Source of the DNA: Panopea generosa
Lineage: Eukaryota > Mollusca > Bivalvia > Adapedonta > Hiatellidae
Assembly (NCBI GenBank): GCA_029582155.1
Contig: CM055901.1
Location: forward strand, 22,113,597-22,177,596
Reading direction: 5' to 3'
Length of the DNA stretch: 64,000 bases
Below are positions 1-15,600 of the stretch, piece after piece (positions within the stretch are counted from its first letter, which is position 1; every line of letters begins with the position of its first letter). Below the pieces are notes generated by a model, which worked only from the letters and a program-made list of their open reading frames with translations, was not told the origin of the DNA and did no database searches. The position numbers were made by a program, and so were the translations under genes.

Positions 1-215
1 TAAAGCTATAGGTCTTGTGAAATATGGTTGAAGTGAAAAATAATTTATGTTCAAGTGAAATACAGCTTTGGTAGTTGGAAATATAACTTCTTCTGCACTT
101 ATGAAATGAAACTTTGGTTCCAGTGAAATAGAATTTGGTTCCAGTGAAAAAAGGTTGCAAAATATCTAGTGAAATATAAGTTCAGTTTAGTGAAATAAAA
201 CTTTGGTTATCATCA
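1..215. repeat. Degenerate tandem repeat at the left edge
   Basis: Variants of 'ccagtgaaatagaactttggtt' recur about every 22-25 bp. Confidence 0.5.
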
Positions 216-624
216 TTTTCGATGATCCAAGGTCTTATGGTTGCAGGTATATACATAATATTCAAGTCTGACATATTTTAATCATAAACAATATATTAAA
301 GTTTACCAAATCCATTAAGAAATAAAATAAGAATGATTCTATTTTACAAACACGATGAAAATTTAACGTACATCATTTCGTAAGTCCTTTTGACCTTTGA
401 TTATTTTTAGCTCAGTCAGTTATTCAGCCGTTTCTAGGCCAGACTTGAACTGTCGATATTTTGTTGACTGGAGAAATGAAATCTTTTTAAATGGAATAAA
501 AGGAAATAATCTAAAAATTGCCTTTTTCTTAGTTATAAAAAGGTTTCCCATTACTTAATAAATTGAGCAATGGCTGAAGACATATACATGTATGTAAATA
601 CACATACAGACAAGGAAAACTTAC

Positions 625-681
625 CTGCACAGGTACTGGTGCTGATACTGTATGTAGCAACTGGAAGTATTCTATAGTCAC
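625..681 (-). CDS. ARHGAP45: ARHGAP45-like exon L (end of F-BAR, 19 codons)
   Basis: Acceptor ATTTACAG, donor GTGCAG|GTAAGT, phase 0. It encodes VTIEYFQLLHTVSAPVPVQ, which aligns with 'ATISYYQMMHMQTAPLPVHFQ' of human ARHGAP45. No further exon of the gene is visible between base 1 and 624. Confidence 0.92.
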
Positions 682-3600
682 CTGTAAATATACATGTCTA
701 CTGTAGATGGTGACAGATATATCAACAAAGTAATAATGGATGCCCTGTTTGGTAGCCAGCTATCAAGCACGAATAGATAATTTAGTAACCAAAACCATAA
801 GGAAATTCTACTGGGTAAGTATTATTCAGCAATTAACTAACCGAATCAAGGTGTTAAAGTGAGAAGTATATCAGGAAAAAAACTTTAAATGTCTTGAAAA
901 ATAAAATTATTTCTAAAATGGATAAAAACATTTTATTATCATTAATAAATAAAATCTGAAATATTTGGTATGTCAAATTCACCAGAATGTGACAACTTTG
1001 ACATTAAAATTGTATCTGTAAACTTGGAACAAAATCCCCATTCTAAAAATAACACTCAATACTGCCGGACGATCTTCATATCGTCTTCTAAGCTGAAATG
1101 AATTTTACTACTTGTAAATCAAACTGAACTCAAACAATAATCATGTGACTCATTTAATATATCACATTATATATTGCAATTTTAAGCGGGAAATATATTT
1201 AAGTCTAACCTAGGGGCAAAGTCAGGAAATCCCTTTTTTATATATTATTTTGGCATGTTTAAATAGATATCATCTTTGGCAATACGGGGTTAGTGTGTAT
1301 ATATAGGTATGTTATACTGAGAAAAAAAAAAGTTTTGGGCCAATTTTAAAATTTTGAAAAATCCTGATATATTAGCTTTAAAATTAAAAGAAAACAAGAG
1401 ACCCAGATGTACCTTAAGTATGACTTGACATTTTGGCTAGTTTAGCCAGGGCAGCCATCTTGCTTAACACCACTATCACAATTTTGTTATATGCAATAAA
1501 ATTAGAAACAATATCACAATAGTTGAAAGAAAATAGGTCAATTATCAGGGAAGATAGTGTTTGAATTTTCTACAAAGAGCAAATCCCAGGCAGATGGATG
1601 GCAACACATGGCATTTGAATAGTTTCAAAGATTTTTTTTCTCTTTATTAGGCCTTATTAAAAATTTGGTTGACAAAAAGAACACACACCAAAATTCTGAA
1701 AAGGCATTGTGGTTAAGTTGTGTATAAATTCAGCCAGTGGTTTCAAAGTAGCATGACCATACCCTAATCAGCTTGACCATACCCTAATCAGCATGACCAT
1801 ACCCTAATCAGCATGACCATACCCTAATCAGCATGACCATACCCTAATCAGCTTGACCCAAATAGACTGACTGTGACCAAATCGGCTTGGCCATACCAAA
1901 ACAACCATGACCACAAATTTTTCAATGTTGTGACTACAGTAGTCATTTATACAGCTATTTGCACAATGCACTGGACATTTTTTTATTAAACAACAAAATT
2001 TATCTGGAAGATATTAAATCTACCAATCAGGCTTTAACATTAATTTTTTATTTCACTAGTCCAGTCGGACAAGCATTTCTAAAATCTACTTGTCCTGACC
2101 AAAAACAACTGGTCCTTACTTTAATCTAGAATTATGGTATTAGTCCTATGGATATGAAACTAAGAATAACTAAATAAACTGTTTTATTAAAGTTAAAAAA
2201 ACAGGAGACTTGCAAAAAAGAGATGCCATGTTTAATTTCTTGTCCAGTCAGGGCTAGCAGCTTTATATTTTACTTGTCCGTACCAATGATTCAGTTGTCC
2301 CAGACAGTAGGGTGACAATAACGTAAAGCCCTGCCAATAAGCATTATTTTAAAACTCACATAAAGAAGTTCTTAAACAGCAGTTTTATTACACATTCTGA
2401 CAATTTTGTTTCTTAAATCGAAGGTTTGAATTTCTATTCTGTAGTTTTTAAAGCAATTAACTAACAGAAAAGTTTATTTACATTAGCATAGAGCCTTACC
2501 GTTTTAATAATTGTATCAGATAGATATATTTGTTCTCTGATGGATGACAGTAGTTCACTTTTTACTTTCTGTAACTCTGTCTGTCTGTAGTTTGCTTCAG
2601 CCACACATGCCTTGTACGTTGTCTCTGTCTCTGCTGCCTGTGTACAGACAAACAATTTCTAATTGTGATTGTGGGATCAGTATCAGAAATCTGCTTTATA
2701 AAAGAATCAATGTTATCATTTGAATAGCATTTACACCTTTTCATTCAAATGTTAAATTCATTGTTTGATCTTTGTTTTACTTTCTCTTATTTCCAATGAA
2801 TTGTTATTTCCACCCCCCTCCAACTTTTCACTGAGCTTTACACAAATTTAAAGGTTTTATCTCTCAAACAGACTTTGCCTTGCATTTCAATTTCAATAGT
2901 CTTTCATGTTTATGTTGGTTGGTTGTGTTTAGCGTCGCTTTCAAACATTTAAAATTGTTATTTGACATACAAAGTGCAGTAACTTCATAATTATGTACAG
3001 TAAAACTTTACCTTATGACCACCCCAATATTAAGACTACCCTGCTATTATGGACATTTATTTCAGGGACAAATATTTTCCTTCTTTATTCAGTGATAGGT
3101 AACTCCGATAATATCGGCACCCTGCTTATCGGGTATTACAACCACCAAATACGTACCGATCATGGTCTGTTCTATTTTCACACCCTTCATTACGACCACT
3201 TGTAAAAGATGCCTTGAGGAAAAATTTACGACATAACCAACGAGCCGATTTGTGGCTGTAGTTAAAGGTGTGAAAACCGTCGGGTAAACAAAAACATTAA
3301 GGACACCAGAGAGCAAACTTAGTGGTCATTGAAAAATGCAACCTGTCAAAAAACAGGTGTCTATGGAGAATGGAACAGTAAGTTGGCATCTTTTAATTGC
3401 TTAATTGTTATTTAAGTGATATCAATGGTCTTCCATGATGTGGTGAATCACATTTCTAAATTTTACTGTAAAAGTAAAACACTTCTGTAAAAATGGAGAA
3501 GCGAAAACACATTGATAATCTTATTAATGACAGCAATTTTAAATGATGATTATGAATGAAACTGTTGTTTATAATATTTATAACTTCCCGACATCTTACT

Positions 3601-6600
3601 GTTTTATTTCAAAGGTCCTGACAATAATAGAATGAAAGTCCAAATACGTTCACGTTCATGTATAAGAATAGAATGCCAGAAGTGAAAGGAAACAAACTAC
3701 TAAGGATCCCACGAAACCAACTCCCAAACTAACTCTAGTATATTGTTGAAACATTTAATATGCTGTCTTTATTTGTTACTATTTTATGTATGTAAATAAA
3801 AGATAAACCAAATAACATATTTACTTTATCTCCTTATTACATGCGCATAAATTTAAAATAATGATAATAATAAGTAAAAATAGCAACAAAAAAAAAGGAT
3901 TTCTTTTTTATCATTATTATCATTGGTATAACAGTAAATGCACACATATGCACAATATAGTATACATCAATCTACTATTATGGTTACATAGGCCTTTACA
4001 TGTAGCTTTTTAAATGATTCTGAAATTCGGTAAAAGGTGGTCTTATTAGAGGGATTTTACTGTTATTCTAAATACTATTAATAATGAGAGAACTGTGTAC
4101 AATGTTTGTAAGGATGTCTTACCTTGTGCCAGGAATCTTCCTCCGCTTTTTTTCGTTTATCAATCTTAGCTGCAATGTTGGCTGCGTTACTGTGGGATAG
4201 TTCCGACTCTGTTTTCAGTGACAACTCTCGGGCCTTTTCAAACTCCTGTTGTCTTGTAATGTACATAGACTGAGCCTTACGAAAGTTACTCACTGCCTCT
4301 TGCTGGTAAAGTAGATAAATATACAATACTAAAATTCTTCTTGGATCGCATTTAGTTGATCAACAATTTGTCATAGATTATAATTATAATATATATTATT
4401 ACACAATATTATCATAAAGGTAGATATATGTAATATTTCAATGGAGTTATGTCATAAAATAACTATTGCAACATGATGAATGCCTGTCTTGGACAAAATA
4501 AATATATGAAGAAACTTAACAGCTATAGAAAGTTACTAAACCCATATCACTTTGTTTTCCACTGTAACAATTTTCAGAAATGTTATTAACAATTATAAAA
4601 TTAAAAATTCTATTAAACTCACGGGTGCTCATTTAAATTTCTATATCAATAAAAATATGGGAAGGATGTTTATGAAGAGAAAACTTTTAAAATAAACAAT
4701 GCAAACCATTTACAGCATTTTCAGTTCTCAGAAGATATTTTTACACATGCCCTAGTAATACAATATGTAAACCATTTGGCTTGTATGTCATGTGACTCAA
4801 TTAAAGCTTTTTATACCAGGCTTTGTTGCTCAGAAAGTTTTTCTTAATTTTGAATCACTTTGACTTAAATAATCATATATTGGAATTTACCTTGTATTTT
4901 TCTGATGAATTTCAATAAAAGACAATAATAGTTAACTTTTAAAACAAAGGAAACCACTTCATGCCTGCATTCAAACTGTTAGGCTATATCAAATTAATTG
5001 CTAGATTATCATCCCCACCTGCCCACTAATTTTCATGCCACCCAGACCCTTTTTATTTTCGTAAAAAAATATAAAAAAAATTATTATATAAAAAACATCA
5101 AGAATTTTAAAAATGAAAATAAAAAAATAAAACTCTCCCGCACTCACCGTTTTTAAGAAAAAAATTATATGATAATCATGCAATTAATTTTATATTAATG
5201 GCCTTATTGTTGTTGTTTTTTTCATTTTCAAGTAAGACTCAAATATTTATTGTTTAAAACAAATGTCTCTAGCAAATATATTTCTTTCTTTTACAATGGT
5301 ATCTCCCCTTGGACAGATAAATATTATACCAGCGTGAAGTATAAAATGTTACAAACCATTTTCTTGACCTCTTTGTTCCACAATTCCTTAAGAGCCTTTC
5401 TCACTTTATCATGTTCCCCTCTCCTGGCTGTTAGCGGCTAAAAGAACATACAGGAATGTGTAACATACATGTACGTATAACATATCAAATGTTGCTGCTT
5501 TCAAGTGTATATAAACATTGCATTATCACAGAATGAGAAACATACATCTCTATTTGAGAACATCAGGAAAGATTAGACTGAGCCTTCTCATCAATAATAA
5601 ATATTACTATTTAGAACTTATCACAAATATTAAAAGTTTGTTGTTGCTTTGCATCCCATTTGACACGTTAATGTAAGATTGTACTATAGCATTGTTATTG
5701 GGAGATAAAATGGAGTTGTGTTTAATTTGTACATGCTGTTGTGAGAAAGCAGTGTACCAACCAAAGTGCTACAAAGACCCTGAATCTCTCATCTTAGGTA
5801 TATAAGAGGCCATGCCAAATAAAGCAAGTTTCTATGATTCAAAGGCAATAACTTGGGACATTAATTATAAAATAGTTTCAGTAATTGTGTAAGAATGGGT
5901 CAAGATGCAATAATATTTTGTATATGCTTGTTCTAGAGTGCACACAAGGTCAATAAAGCATATTTTGGTGAGTCAAGACCCACAACTTAATCCATTCATT
6001 GTCTGAGGCCGGGCTTGATTAGCTCAGTCTGTTACGTGTCTGACTATCAATCCAGGGGTTGTGAGTTTGAATCCCTGCCCGGCAACAGTCTCCGTGATGA
6101 TTGATATATGACATTGTGTCTCATTTTCATTCGTCCCTCACTGCTGATTCAAGTGGGAATGTTATCAGTAACTTGCGGAGATGGGGTGTGCTTGAGTACT
6201 CTTAACCTTTTAGGATCCCAGGAATCTGTGGTAAGTTAACTGATTGTCTGTTAGCCATTGATGGCATAAAAATGACGCTAAATATTCAATCAATCATTGT
6301 CTGAGCTGGCCAATTTGAAACCTTGTACAAAACTATATACAACCATCACTATATAACTCTTTGCGACATCTATTGAAAATTGCATGTGCTATAGTGCACA
6401 TACGGCCAAATAATGCAGCACACAGGGTCAAATACTGAAAGTTTTTATTATTCAAAGGTCGTAACTCAGACATTCACAACAATTGATTGATTGATTGAAT
6501 ATTTAGTGTCATTTTTATGCCATCGAGGGCTAACAGATGATCAGTTAACCTAACCACAGTTTCCTAGGATTAATCAGTACTCGAGCACACCCCATCTCCA

Positions 6601-9600
6601 CAAGTAACTGATAACTTTCCCACTCGAATCAGTGGTGAGATACGAATAATAATGAGACACAATGTCGTATATCAATCATCACGGAGACTGTTGCCGGTCG
6701 GGGATTCAAACTCACGACCCCTGGATTAATAGTCAAACGCGTAACCGACTGAGCTAATCGGGCCTGGCATTTTCACAATAAAATATAAACAGTAAAACAA
6801 ACTTAGTAATAAACTTACTTCAACAAACTTGGTGGTCTGTAAGAGAGTGAAGGTGGCCTGACAATTCTTCGAGTACTCCACATCCTACAGAAACATATAA
6901 ACACATAATATAATATAAATATCACACTGATATATTTCTTTTTTCTTTATACTGTGACCATTCTATGACAGCAAAGTTTGGGAATTTTATGGACTTAGAA
7001 TTCAAACACACTTTTGTAGTAATTATTATAACTGACTAGTTTTAAATGGTCTTCCAAAACGATAAAAAAGCAAGACAATAAAACTGAACATCAGAACAAA
7101 AAATAAAAGGTGAAATTCGAAAAAAAATATAATAATTTTTATTTTACTTTTTTCTTATTATAACTTTCTTTATTTTATTAAATCCATTGTTGAGGAATGT
7201 GCCCTCCTTGCATGATATTACACACCATGGAATAAAGATATACTGGTACAGCAGCAAGCCATTTATAAATTAAACCTTGGCAGTGATATAATATAATAGT
7301 AAGTAAACCTTCTCCTCATGCTTTTACTGGATGTCTATACCAAGTGGGATGTCTTAACAAAGCAGGGCGGTAGTCTAATAGATAGAGTGTTGGCCGCTCA
7401 TGCCAGAGGTTGCGATTTCAATCCCAACCTCGACCTGAAGCTTCTCATAAAACAATACTCAGTACTGCTTCTACCCAGGAAATGGACTCAAAAGTGGTTC
7501 ATATAAACTTTTACTAGATGCCTTAACCAACACTGATATATTGATAACAGAACATTCACTGAAGAAAGGCAATAAAATCTCCTTTACAATATTACATTTC
7601 TCTATTTTCTCCACAGCATATACATCATATTCCTTGTATGTTTATGCACTATTAGTTTTTAATAATGTATGAATATATATATGTGTTTGTGTGTTAAATT
7701 TCACTACAAGCATGCAAGGCCAAATTAAAAGTTCTTGCTACACCAGCTTCTCAGATACATTTTTGTAGTTTCTTCAGAGATAATTGATATATATGCCAAA
7801 AATAGGGACAGCTGATTTCTTCTTCCTTGTTATATATTTATTATGTTTTTATGTGATAAAATGTTACAAGATGATAATGTCACATACCAAACTGTCATTT
7901 TATACATCACTCCTCTGAATAATTTTTGTTAACATGACAATTTTTTCCCTTCTGAGGTGTCAGTACTTTAACATGCAGTTTATATTTGTTTTATATACCC
8001 CCAAGGAACTTTCCTTTTACCACTTTATACCTTTAACTCCTAAAGCAGATCTGAAGTCATGCTTATGAACAAGGCCGAGCGCATATTTCCAGAATCTACC
8101 AGTACACGGTATACCTAATTCAATACACAGGCTTTTGATATTTTATGAATAATAAAATCACCGTATGCTAGGACATAATGAACCTTGATGATTTTAGATA
8201 TGTTGACCATTTGATAAAAAAAAGTAACACTAAAATTCATACACAATGTTTCCGGAATTTCTGATGTCAGGTGTTACTACCGACTAATCAAATGACTGAA
8301 CTTTGAAACTTAGCCAACAAACTTTTCCCATTTTACAATTTTTTTATTAATATATAAAACATCAAAAGCCTGTGCATTACACAGAGTAAGTATTCAAATA
8401 TAGATTGAATTATTCCTGGGTGGCAGTTGCAGACTTCCATACTTACAGCTAACAAACACTATAATGACAACATTTATAAAAGTCAACAAACAGTTTTGTA
8501 GATAGAAACAGAGGTGTTATAAAGTATGATAATTCTAATCTCATTATCATTAAATGTATTTAAAGCATTTTCATTGGACAACGTCAATTTTTTAAAGACT
8601 TTTATTTTTCGATAAAACCCTGGAGCCGGACTTCTTTTACCTTTCTCACGTAAACAAAGAAGCATCGATATTTTGATGGTCGGTTTAACAATGTACAAAC
8701 TTAAATGACGTTAAAAACGGTTCCACGCTTATTTTAATAATAAAGTACAACAAAAACAAATGTTAGATCTAGTCCTAGCTGTTTTCTTTGGTTTATTGTT
8801 TTAAAGATTTCTTTCAACGATTTAATCGGGCGTCACAATCAGACCATAAGTTGTTTGAGAAACAATGAAGTAGGTCGTAAAATGTTAATATTTGAGATGT
8901 ATAGTGTACCATTAAACCATTGTACCACTGGTTTACCAAACGTGAATGCTAGTCGTTGACAAACATTTCCACAGACCAATTTATTCGAAAGGAAAAATGA
9001 AATAAAAACATGAATATGTAGTTGAAGTTCAGGAGCAGACGATCGTGAGACAATGTAAATACACAAACCTTGCACATAAATGCTGTTTAAAATATTCCAA
9101 ATTCGGATTCTCCATGAATGAGCGTGGATTTATACGACCTTCGTAAATATTGACACATTTTTTAAAAACAAGCATGTAGACAAAAACTGAACAATGACGT
9201 CAGCATCTATACTGTGTGGGTATTTCCTGGAATTATTGACTTTTTATTCATCTAAATCGAGAGATAAAAGGCGGGTGTTTAATTTTTTAACCGCAAAATA
9301 TTTCGTCATTTTACAATAAACCAACTAATGTTACAGAGTACATCTGATAATGGAAACAATAGCTGTTACAATATTACTGGATATTAGATCTAGAGAATTT
9401 GATGGCAACCAGGACAGAGGTGATGTATTCTTACGTATTTACTTTGAGGCGTATAATTATTTTTGTTTTGTTTTTTTCATTCACTTGAGGAGTCTCAAAT
9501 TAAATATAATTATCAGGATTGGAGCTATAAGGATTAAATTCATTTTTTGTGGTTTTTATGCATGTGTAAAGAATGTCGAATCATGCACAAATCTGACATA

Positions 9601-12600
9601 AAGTCCTTTCTACTTCATTTGATTTGTGCGTGATTCGACATTCTTTACACATGCATAAAACCACAAAAAATGAATTTAATCCTAAAATAAAACCACAGCA
9701 ACATGGAAGGAACAAACCTAGAATGTATAGAGCAAACTTTGGAAGTAATGACCATCTTTATTCAAGTATAGCTTATAAAATCAATGGAGTTTATCTTCAA
9801 GAGAGGACAACACTATATGCATATAGTGAACAAACTCTGCAGTAAAAAGTGTCCTTTTAAATGAAATGCTTATGATGAAATGAGGTAAATGTACTTACAT
9901 ACAATTTTAAACAGTAAATATTTTAAATATTTTCTAAAATATGCCTGCAACAAATAACTACATTCTAGCAAAGCAAAAAATAGGCTACTGTTTACAAAAG
10001 CTCTATAGTTCTTTAACAGTGCAGTTATTTTTATATATGTTAATGGAGAGTTCCAGGTAAATTTGAATGGCATGCGGACCCAGTGCAAGAGGCTTGAAAA
10101 TGTACTTGCTTAGACTCAAAATCAATTGCTCTGATGGAAACATAGCTTGCCCTAAATATCTACTAACAGACAGCTTTTTTTTTGGTCCTATTTTGAGTAA
10201 TAAAAAATAAGCTGTTTACTAGCTTATCATTTTCTTTTGAATGACTGTAATATATGTTCCTGCACATCTCTTTAAATCTTGACTAAATCAAAGCTGAAAA
10301 CATTTTACCTAGAACTGTGACCTTGATCCTAAATCAACATAGGTGGGTTTTGCCTAAAATAGGTGCACATCTAACCCAAATCTCATGAAAATTCTTCAAG
10401 ACGTTAGGAAATACAGAGACACATGAAATCATGGCTAAATCAAAATTGAAAGTATCTAACGTTGAACTGTGACCTTGACCATGAGCCAACATGGTTGGAA
10501 TGTGGTACATAAATTATGGGGGTTTTTTTAAACAAAGGCTTTCACGAAGCTACAAGGCTTTCTAAATTACATTATTTTGATTTGAATATTTAGTGTCATT
10601 TTATTCCATCAAGGGCTAACAGATGATCAATTAACATGACCACTCCTTCCAGGGAAACTGGTAGGCTATTCAGTACTCGAGCACACTTATATTGGCAAAT
10701 AACTAAACTTTTTTCCATTTGAATCAGTGATTAAAGATGAATGAGGCGCAATGTTATTTATTAATCATCACAGAAACTGTGGCCGGCGTGGATTCAAACT
10801 AACGAAAGATTTTGTTTATAAAGTAAGACAACAATATTAGTACAGATATTTACACCACTGTACAAATCACTGAGGCATAACAATGTTGTGTACACGTGCA
10901 AGTTACTCACCTGGGATAACACTGTGCAGTACACAGACTGGAGAGGTAAGTAACCCTGAAACACCAGAATAATAGCAACATCTACAAATATCTACTAATG
11001 ATGAAAAGCATATAATATTGTCATAATGTTTGTAAGCAAAGAAGCAAATCCATGTTAATCCTATCGCACTGTGTTCAGTGCCACTTTCAACTAGTTGTCA
11101 TTATCCTGACTATTTCTGCTTAAGAGAGTATTGCTAGGGCTGCAACATGGAAGTATCATGTTACAGACACATGGCATGTTGCCCAGTCATGTCACAATAT
11201 ACTGACACAAGGTCAACTGAACCTAGAACTATACCTTAAATGTTAAGCACTTGGCCAGGAAGATTCTAGTACCATTTTTAAGCTTTTGGTATTACCCGGC
11301 TGGGACTGAGCCCACAACCTCCAGCACCAGTAGGTGTAGTGTTGTGACATGAATCATTTATAAAACTGATTTCCATAATATTTATGCAATTCTTAGAACT
11401 GAAGACTTCATTCCTTATTATATCAAGAAGTATAAACACATAAATATGTTTTTCAGTTTATTTCAGATTCCAGTAATTAATTGATCTTGATGTAAATTAC
11501 AGTGACTATGACATTAACATGTAATTGATCTTGATGTAAATTACAGTGAACATGGCATTAACATTAATTGATCTTGATGTAAATTACAGTGACCATGATA
11601 TTTACATGTAATTGATCTTGATGTAAATTACAGTCACCATGATATTAACATGTAATTAATCTTGATGTAAATTACAGTGAACTTGACATTTACATGTAAA
11701 TGATCTTGGTTTAAATTACAGTGACCATGACATTAACATGTAATTGAACTTATGTAAATTAGTGACCATGACATTGACATGTAATTGATATTGATGTAAA
11801 TTACAGTGATCATGACATAATCTTGTAATTGATCTTGATGTAAATTACAGTGACATTGACCTTAATGTGACTTTGTCATTTGAAAAACAGTTTTTAAAAA
11901 AGGGAAGAATAAATGTTTCATAACTTTGATGAAGTGGTTATTATATTACATAATGCCCATTGTACTCACCAGTGCTATAAATATTGTGGCAATCTATTAA
12001 AAGCTAATAAATTGTTTAAAACACCGCATCTACATTAAAGAACACATAAATCTAAATCCACAAAGCACACTTCATATTAAAACAACTAAAGAGCAAAAAC
12101 ACCCACTGCACTGTTCACAACCAGTAAAATGATGTTCAATTTACCGGCATCCGCTACATTAAAGGAAAACCAAAGCATTATATCAAATGTCAGTTCAGTT
12201 ACTAAAATCCCTTTTCCAGTAACTATAATTTTTAAACATTTTTTTTCCAAATACACATTTGGCCTTTAATTGCTAGATTATCATCCAAATTTTACTATTA
12301 AAGAACGGGGAGGGCGGGAGGATTTTATTTTTCATTTTTATTTTTAAAATCTTTGATGTTTTTTTTAATTTTTTTTTTTTTTTATGAAAATGATGGGGGG
12401 GGGGGGAGGAGATAATTTAGCAATTAATTTATTATGTCCTTAGCACTTGATTTTTTCAACATATATATCAGTCATTTCATAGATACAAATCTCCATTTTA
12501 AGGTGGTAAAACCAACAATAACCTTTATCTTAATTATTCATGTTTTGTATTTTATATCCACTGATTTGTTATTTGGTTGAGTTTAATATGCTGCTGTTTC

Positions 12601-15600
12601 CAAATATTATACAACATTCAAAATTTTCTATAAAACTCATTTTTCATGCATATATTTTACCCATTTGAAAATAGGGATATATACTTCGTTTAGAACAAAA
12701 TAAAGAATTCTGTGCAATTAATCTGCAAATATCATTTAACTTTTTGAAAATGTAAAAATCCCAACCACTCTGACCTAATGTGTATTTGGTTTCAATAAAA
12801 TTTCCTCAAAAAATTATATAAAACAATTGTGCTTCAGTTTTTAAATCACAACTTTACACAGTATTTACCCTCTTTAAAAAGTCAACCTGCAATTGATAAG
12901 TAAATTGTTTCATAAATTATATGAACTGCAACCATGTGTGCCAGACATGACATAAATGTCACCTTTGTTACGTTGACAAAGGAGAAAGGTGTCTATCAAT
13001 ACAATGTAGTGCGACATTAAAATAAGATATACATATTTAACTTTCTCCTGCAATCCTAGTTCTTGAATAATAATACATTGTGGACTTAATAAACATAAAG
13101 TTTATAATAGTAGATGAGATAACTTTCAAAGTAGGATATAGATGACCAGATACCAATGTACAAAAATAAAATGTATGATTTCGTCCTTTTGTCAATAATG
13201 GTCATCTAGAAATGTGTCTGTCAACACAAATGCTCCTGATGTTTAAAGTTGAAAAGGGGCCTTAACTCCTGTAAACATTTAATGTATGTTGACAAATAAA
13301 TTTTTTTTATAATTATACAGGTACACACGAAATATTGATAAAATTCATAGACCCCTTCAAAAGTTATTGACAGTAAAATGATTTTTACCTTGGACACACA
13401 AATTCACAGGTGGCGGGCATAAAATCACCATGAAAACACCAATTTATTTCTTCTCTCACTAAGACCTTGCGCATGCAAGGCCGATAACTTAATTACAGTT
13501 AAACCTGTGTAAACTTCTATTAAGCAGCCACTGGTCTTAAGCAGCCATATTTGCTGTTTCCCACTTCTATGCGCTCATAGCAAATTAATCTGTATTAAGC
13601 AACCTCTCTTTAAATACCACTTTTGTACCTTCCCTTGACTGGCTGCTTAAGACAGGTTTGACTATATACTAAAGAGGTTTTTTCCGTTGTGACTTACCTC
13701 ATCTGTAAGAGCAGGCTTGACAGAAGAAGCCAGTCTGGACAGGTTTTTAGAATACTCCAACTCTGTAAGGATAAACAACTTATATATATATATATATGAT
13801 ATTCCTTGTAAACCATGACTGATCCCCATTTAATACAAAATATGATATTGATTGGAAATCCAAGATTCATTTTTGTATTATTTCCAAAATTTTGTTACCT
13901 GAACTACTTTAATCGACCAAATTTTTTTTAATTAGATCACTCAATATCAAACATTACTGGTTGTGTATCCCATAATTATACGTCCATTTAAAAACAAACC
14001 CCTTTTAACTTGAAATGTTTACATTTTCTAGTTGTAATTGCCAAAATAATGACACAAAAGCAAGTATATGTATGAAACTAACTTTGAATTTTTACATTCT
14101 TTCTATTTGCAGGCAGTTTGTTATATACGCCTGTTATCTTTCAATTTTATTAAATTACAACTTTTCCTATACAAGTGACTTACAAACCAGGGGAATATCA
14201 CTCGTAACGAGCAATCTGAACACTTCCTGCACTGTTTTCCACTCTGTCAGTTAATATAAACATATTTCACCCATTGCTGATACGAGGTGAATTAATGCTT
14301 TCAATATTAGAGGTGTCCAAAGGCGTCTATATGAAGTAAAGGGTTAATACATATTCACAGTGCAATGTGACTATCTAAGTAAGGTTGAACATCTTTTATA
14401 AATAACTAACTCATACTACTGGCAGATGATCCCGCTTTGGAATCTGCCACTGTTGTCAGAGTTGGGCACCCCAGGTAGTGGGTTAAATCGCCATCAATAT
14501 GTCATAATATTCACTATGAAGCTGTAACTGACTCAGTTATATGATTGAAATAGAATTTGGCGATGAGAAACTTTTGGAAATTGAAAGGAGATTGAGAGTT
14601 AATAATATTTTTGAAAAGTCATACATTAGACATCATATCGTACAAACCTAACTGTGCCCGCCTCTCTATGTAGGACATGACATCCTTCAGGTACTTAGAC
14701 CAAGCCTTGGCTCTAGAGAAGGCCGTTTCTAGTCCAGACTGGAGGTTCATCAGCACAGAGTCAATCTGTTCTGCAGTTAGTAGTACCACTGTAATAATAA
14801 CATATAAACACCACTCAATCCATAGACTATTAAAATATCATGTTATGACAACTGTTTTAATTTCTTTTAATAATTTTGGTTTAAATACCAATTCTACTGT
14901 TTAGAGTAAGACATTTGCTGTTTATCAACCTGAAGATGCTGTATACAGACACTTACTCAATACATTTCACAAAAAAAACAAACCAAAAAACATTTACTAA
15001 ATAAAATAAGATTTTTCCAAATATCATCAGAACAATTGTATTTGAATAAATAAAATATGTTTAAACCAATATCACTACAAAAAAGTAGTGTATGTTTAAA
15101 ACAGTACATGTTGTGCAAAATATATATACATGTACATCAGTTTGGATCCTCCAAGATGTACCTGAAAATATGTGAAGATATCACACAATAAGCTACAAAT
15201 ACAAACATGTCATTACTATGGGGTTTCCACAGACATGATGATTGTGGCCTCACTACAGTACAGTAAGTAACTTGTTTATTAATGTGACATGTGTGCAACA
15301 ATACCATTTACATTAACAAATATATTAATGTTACACCCAGCCCAATGCGCCCGTTAGTCACCTGTGTATTCTTTTACAGTATCATATTCCATGCTAAATG
15401 TAGTATATTTACAAATATACATACTATTTATATAAATCTGTTCTTCTTATATTCAATTGTTCATGTATCATAACATAGCATGTAGATATTTACATGTCAT
15501 TTCAGAAATTAACATTATATCCACTTGGATTTTAAGCAAGAGGATTAACTAGCAACTTTGAACTAGAATTTGTTTCTGTTATTTTTAAAAAAAACTATGT

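Larger units (their letters stand above)
7506..10910. other. Intron between RhoGAP exons G and H
   Basis: Apart from the hairpin at 9.5 kb, the SINE at 10.6 kb and a bivalve-type repeat near 10,250-10,520 (AACTGTGACCTTGA), I see no exon. A perfect CRE palindrome TGACGTCA lies at 9,195-9,202; no start exon follows it clearly on either strand. Confidence 0.5.

Noticed and set aside
6010-6085. Possible functional tRNA gene
   Set aside because: A and B boxes and an acceptor-like pairing are present, but anticodon and T arms do not fold properly and the sequence continues into a SINE body with an inverted copy nearby.
9195-9202. CRE palindrome TGACGTCA as a promoter of an internal transcript
   Set aside because: Single site in AT-rich DNA with no clear start exon or CpG cluster on either strand; recorded only as a motif.
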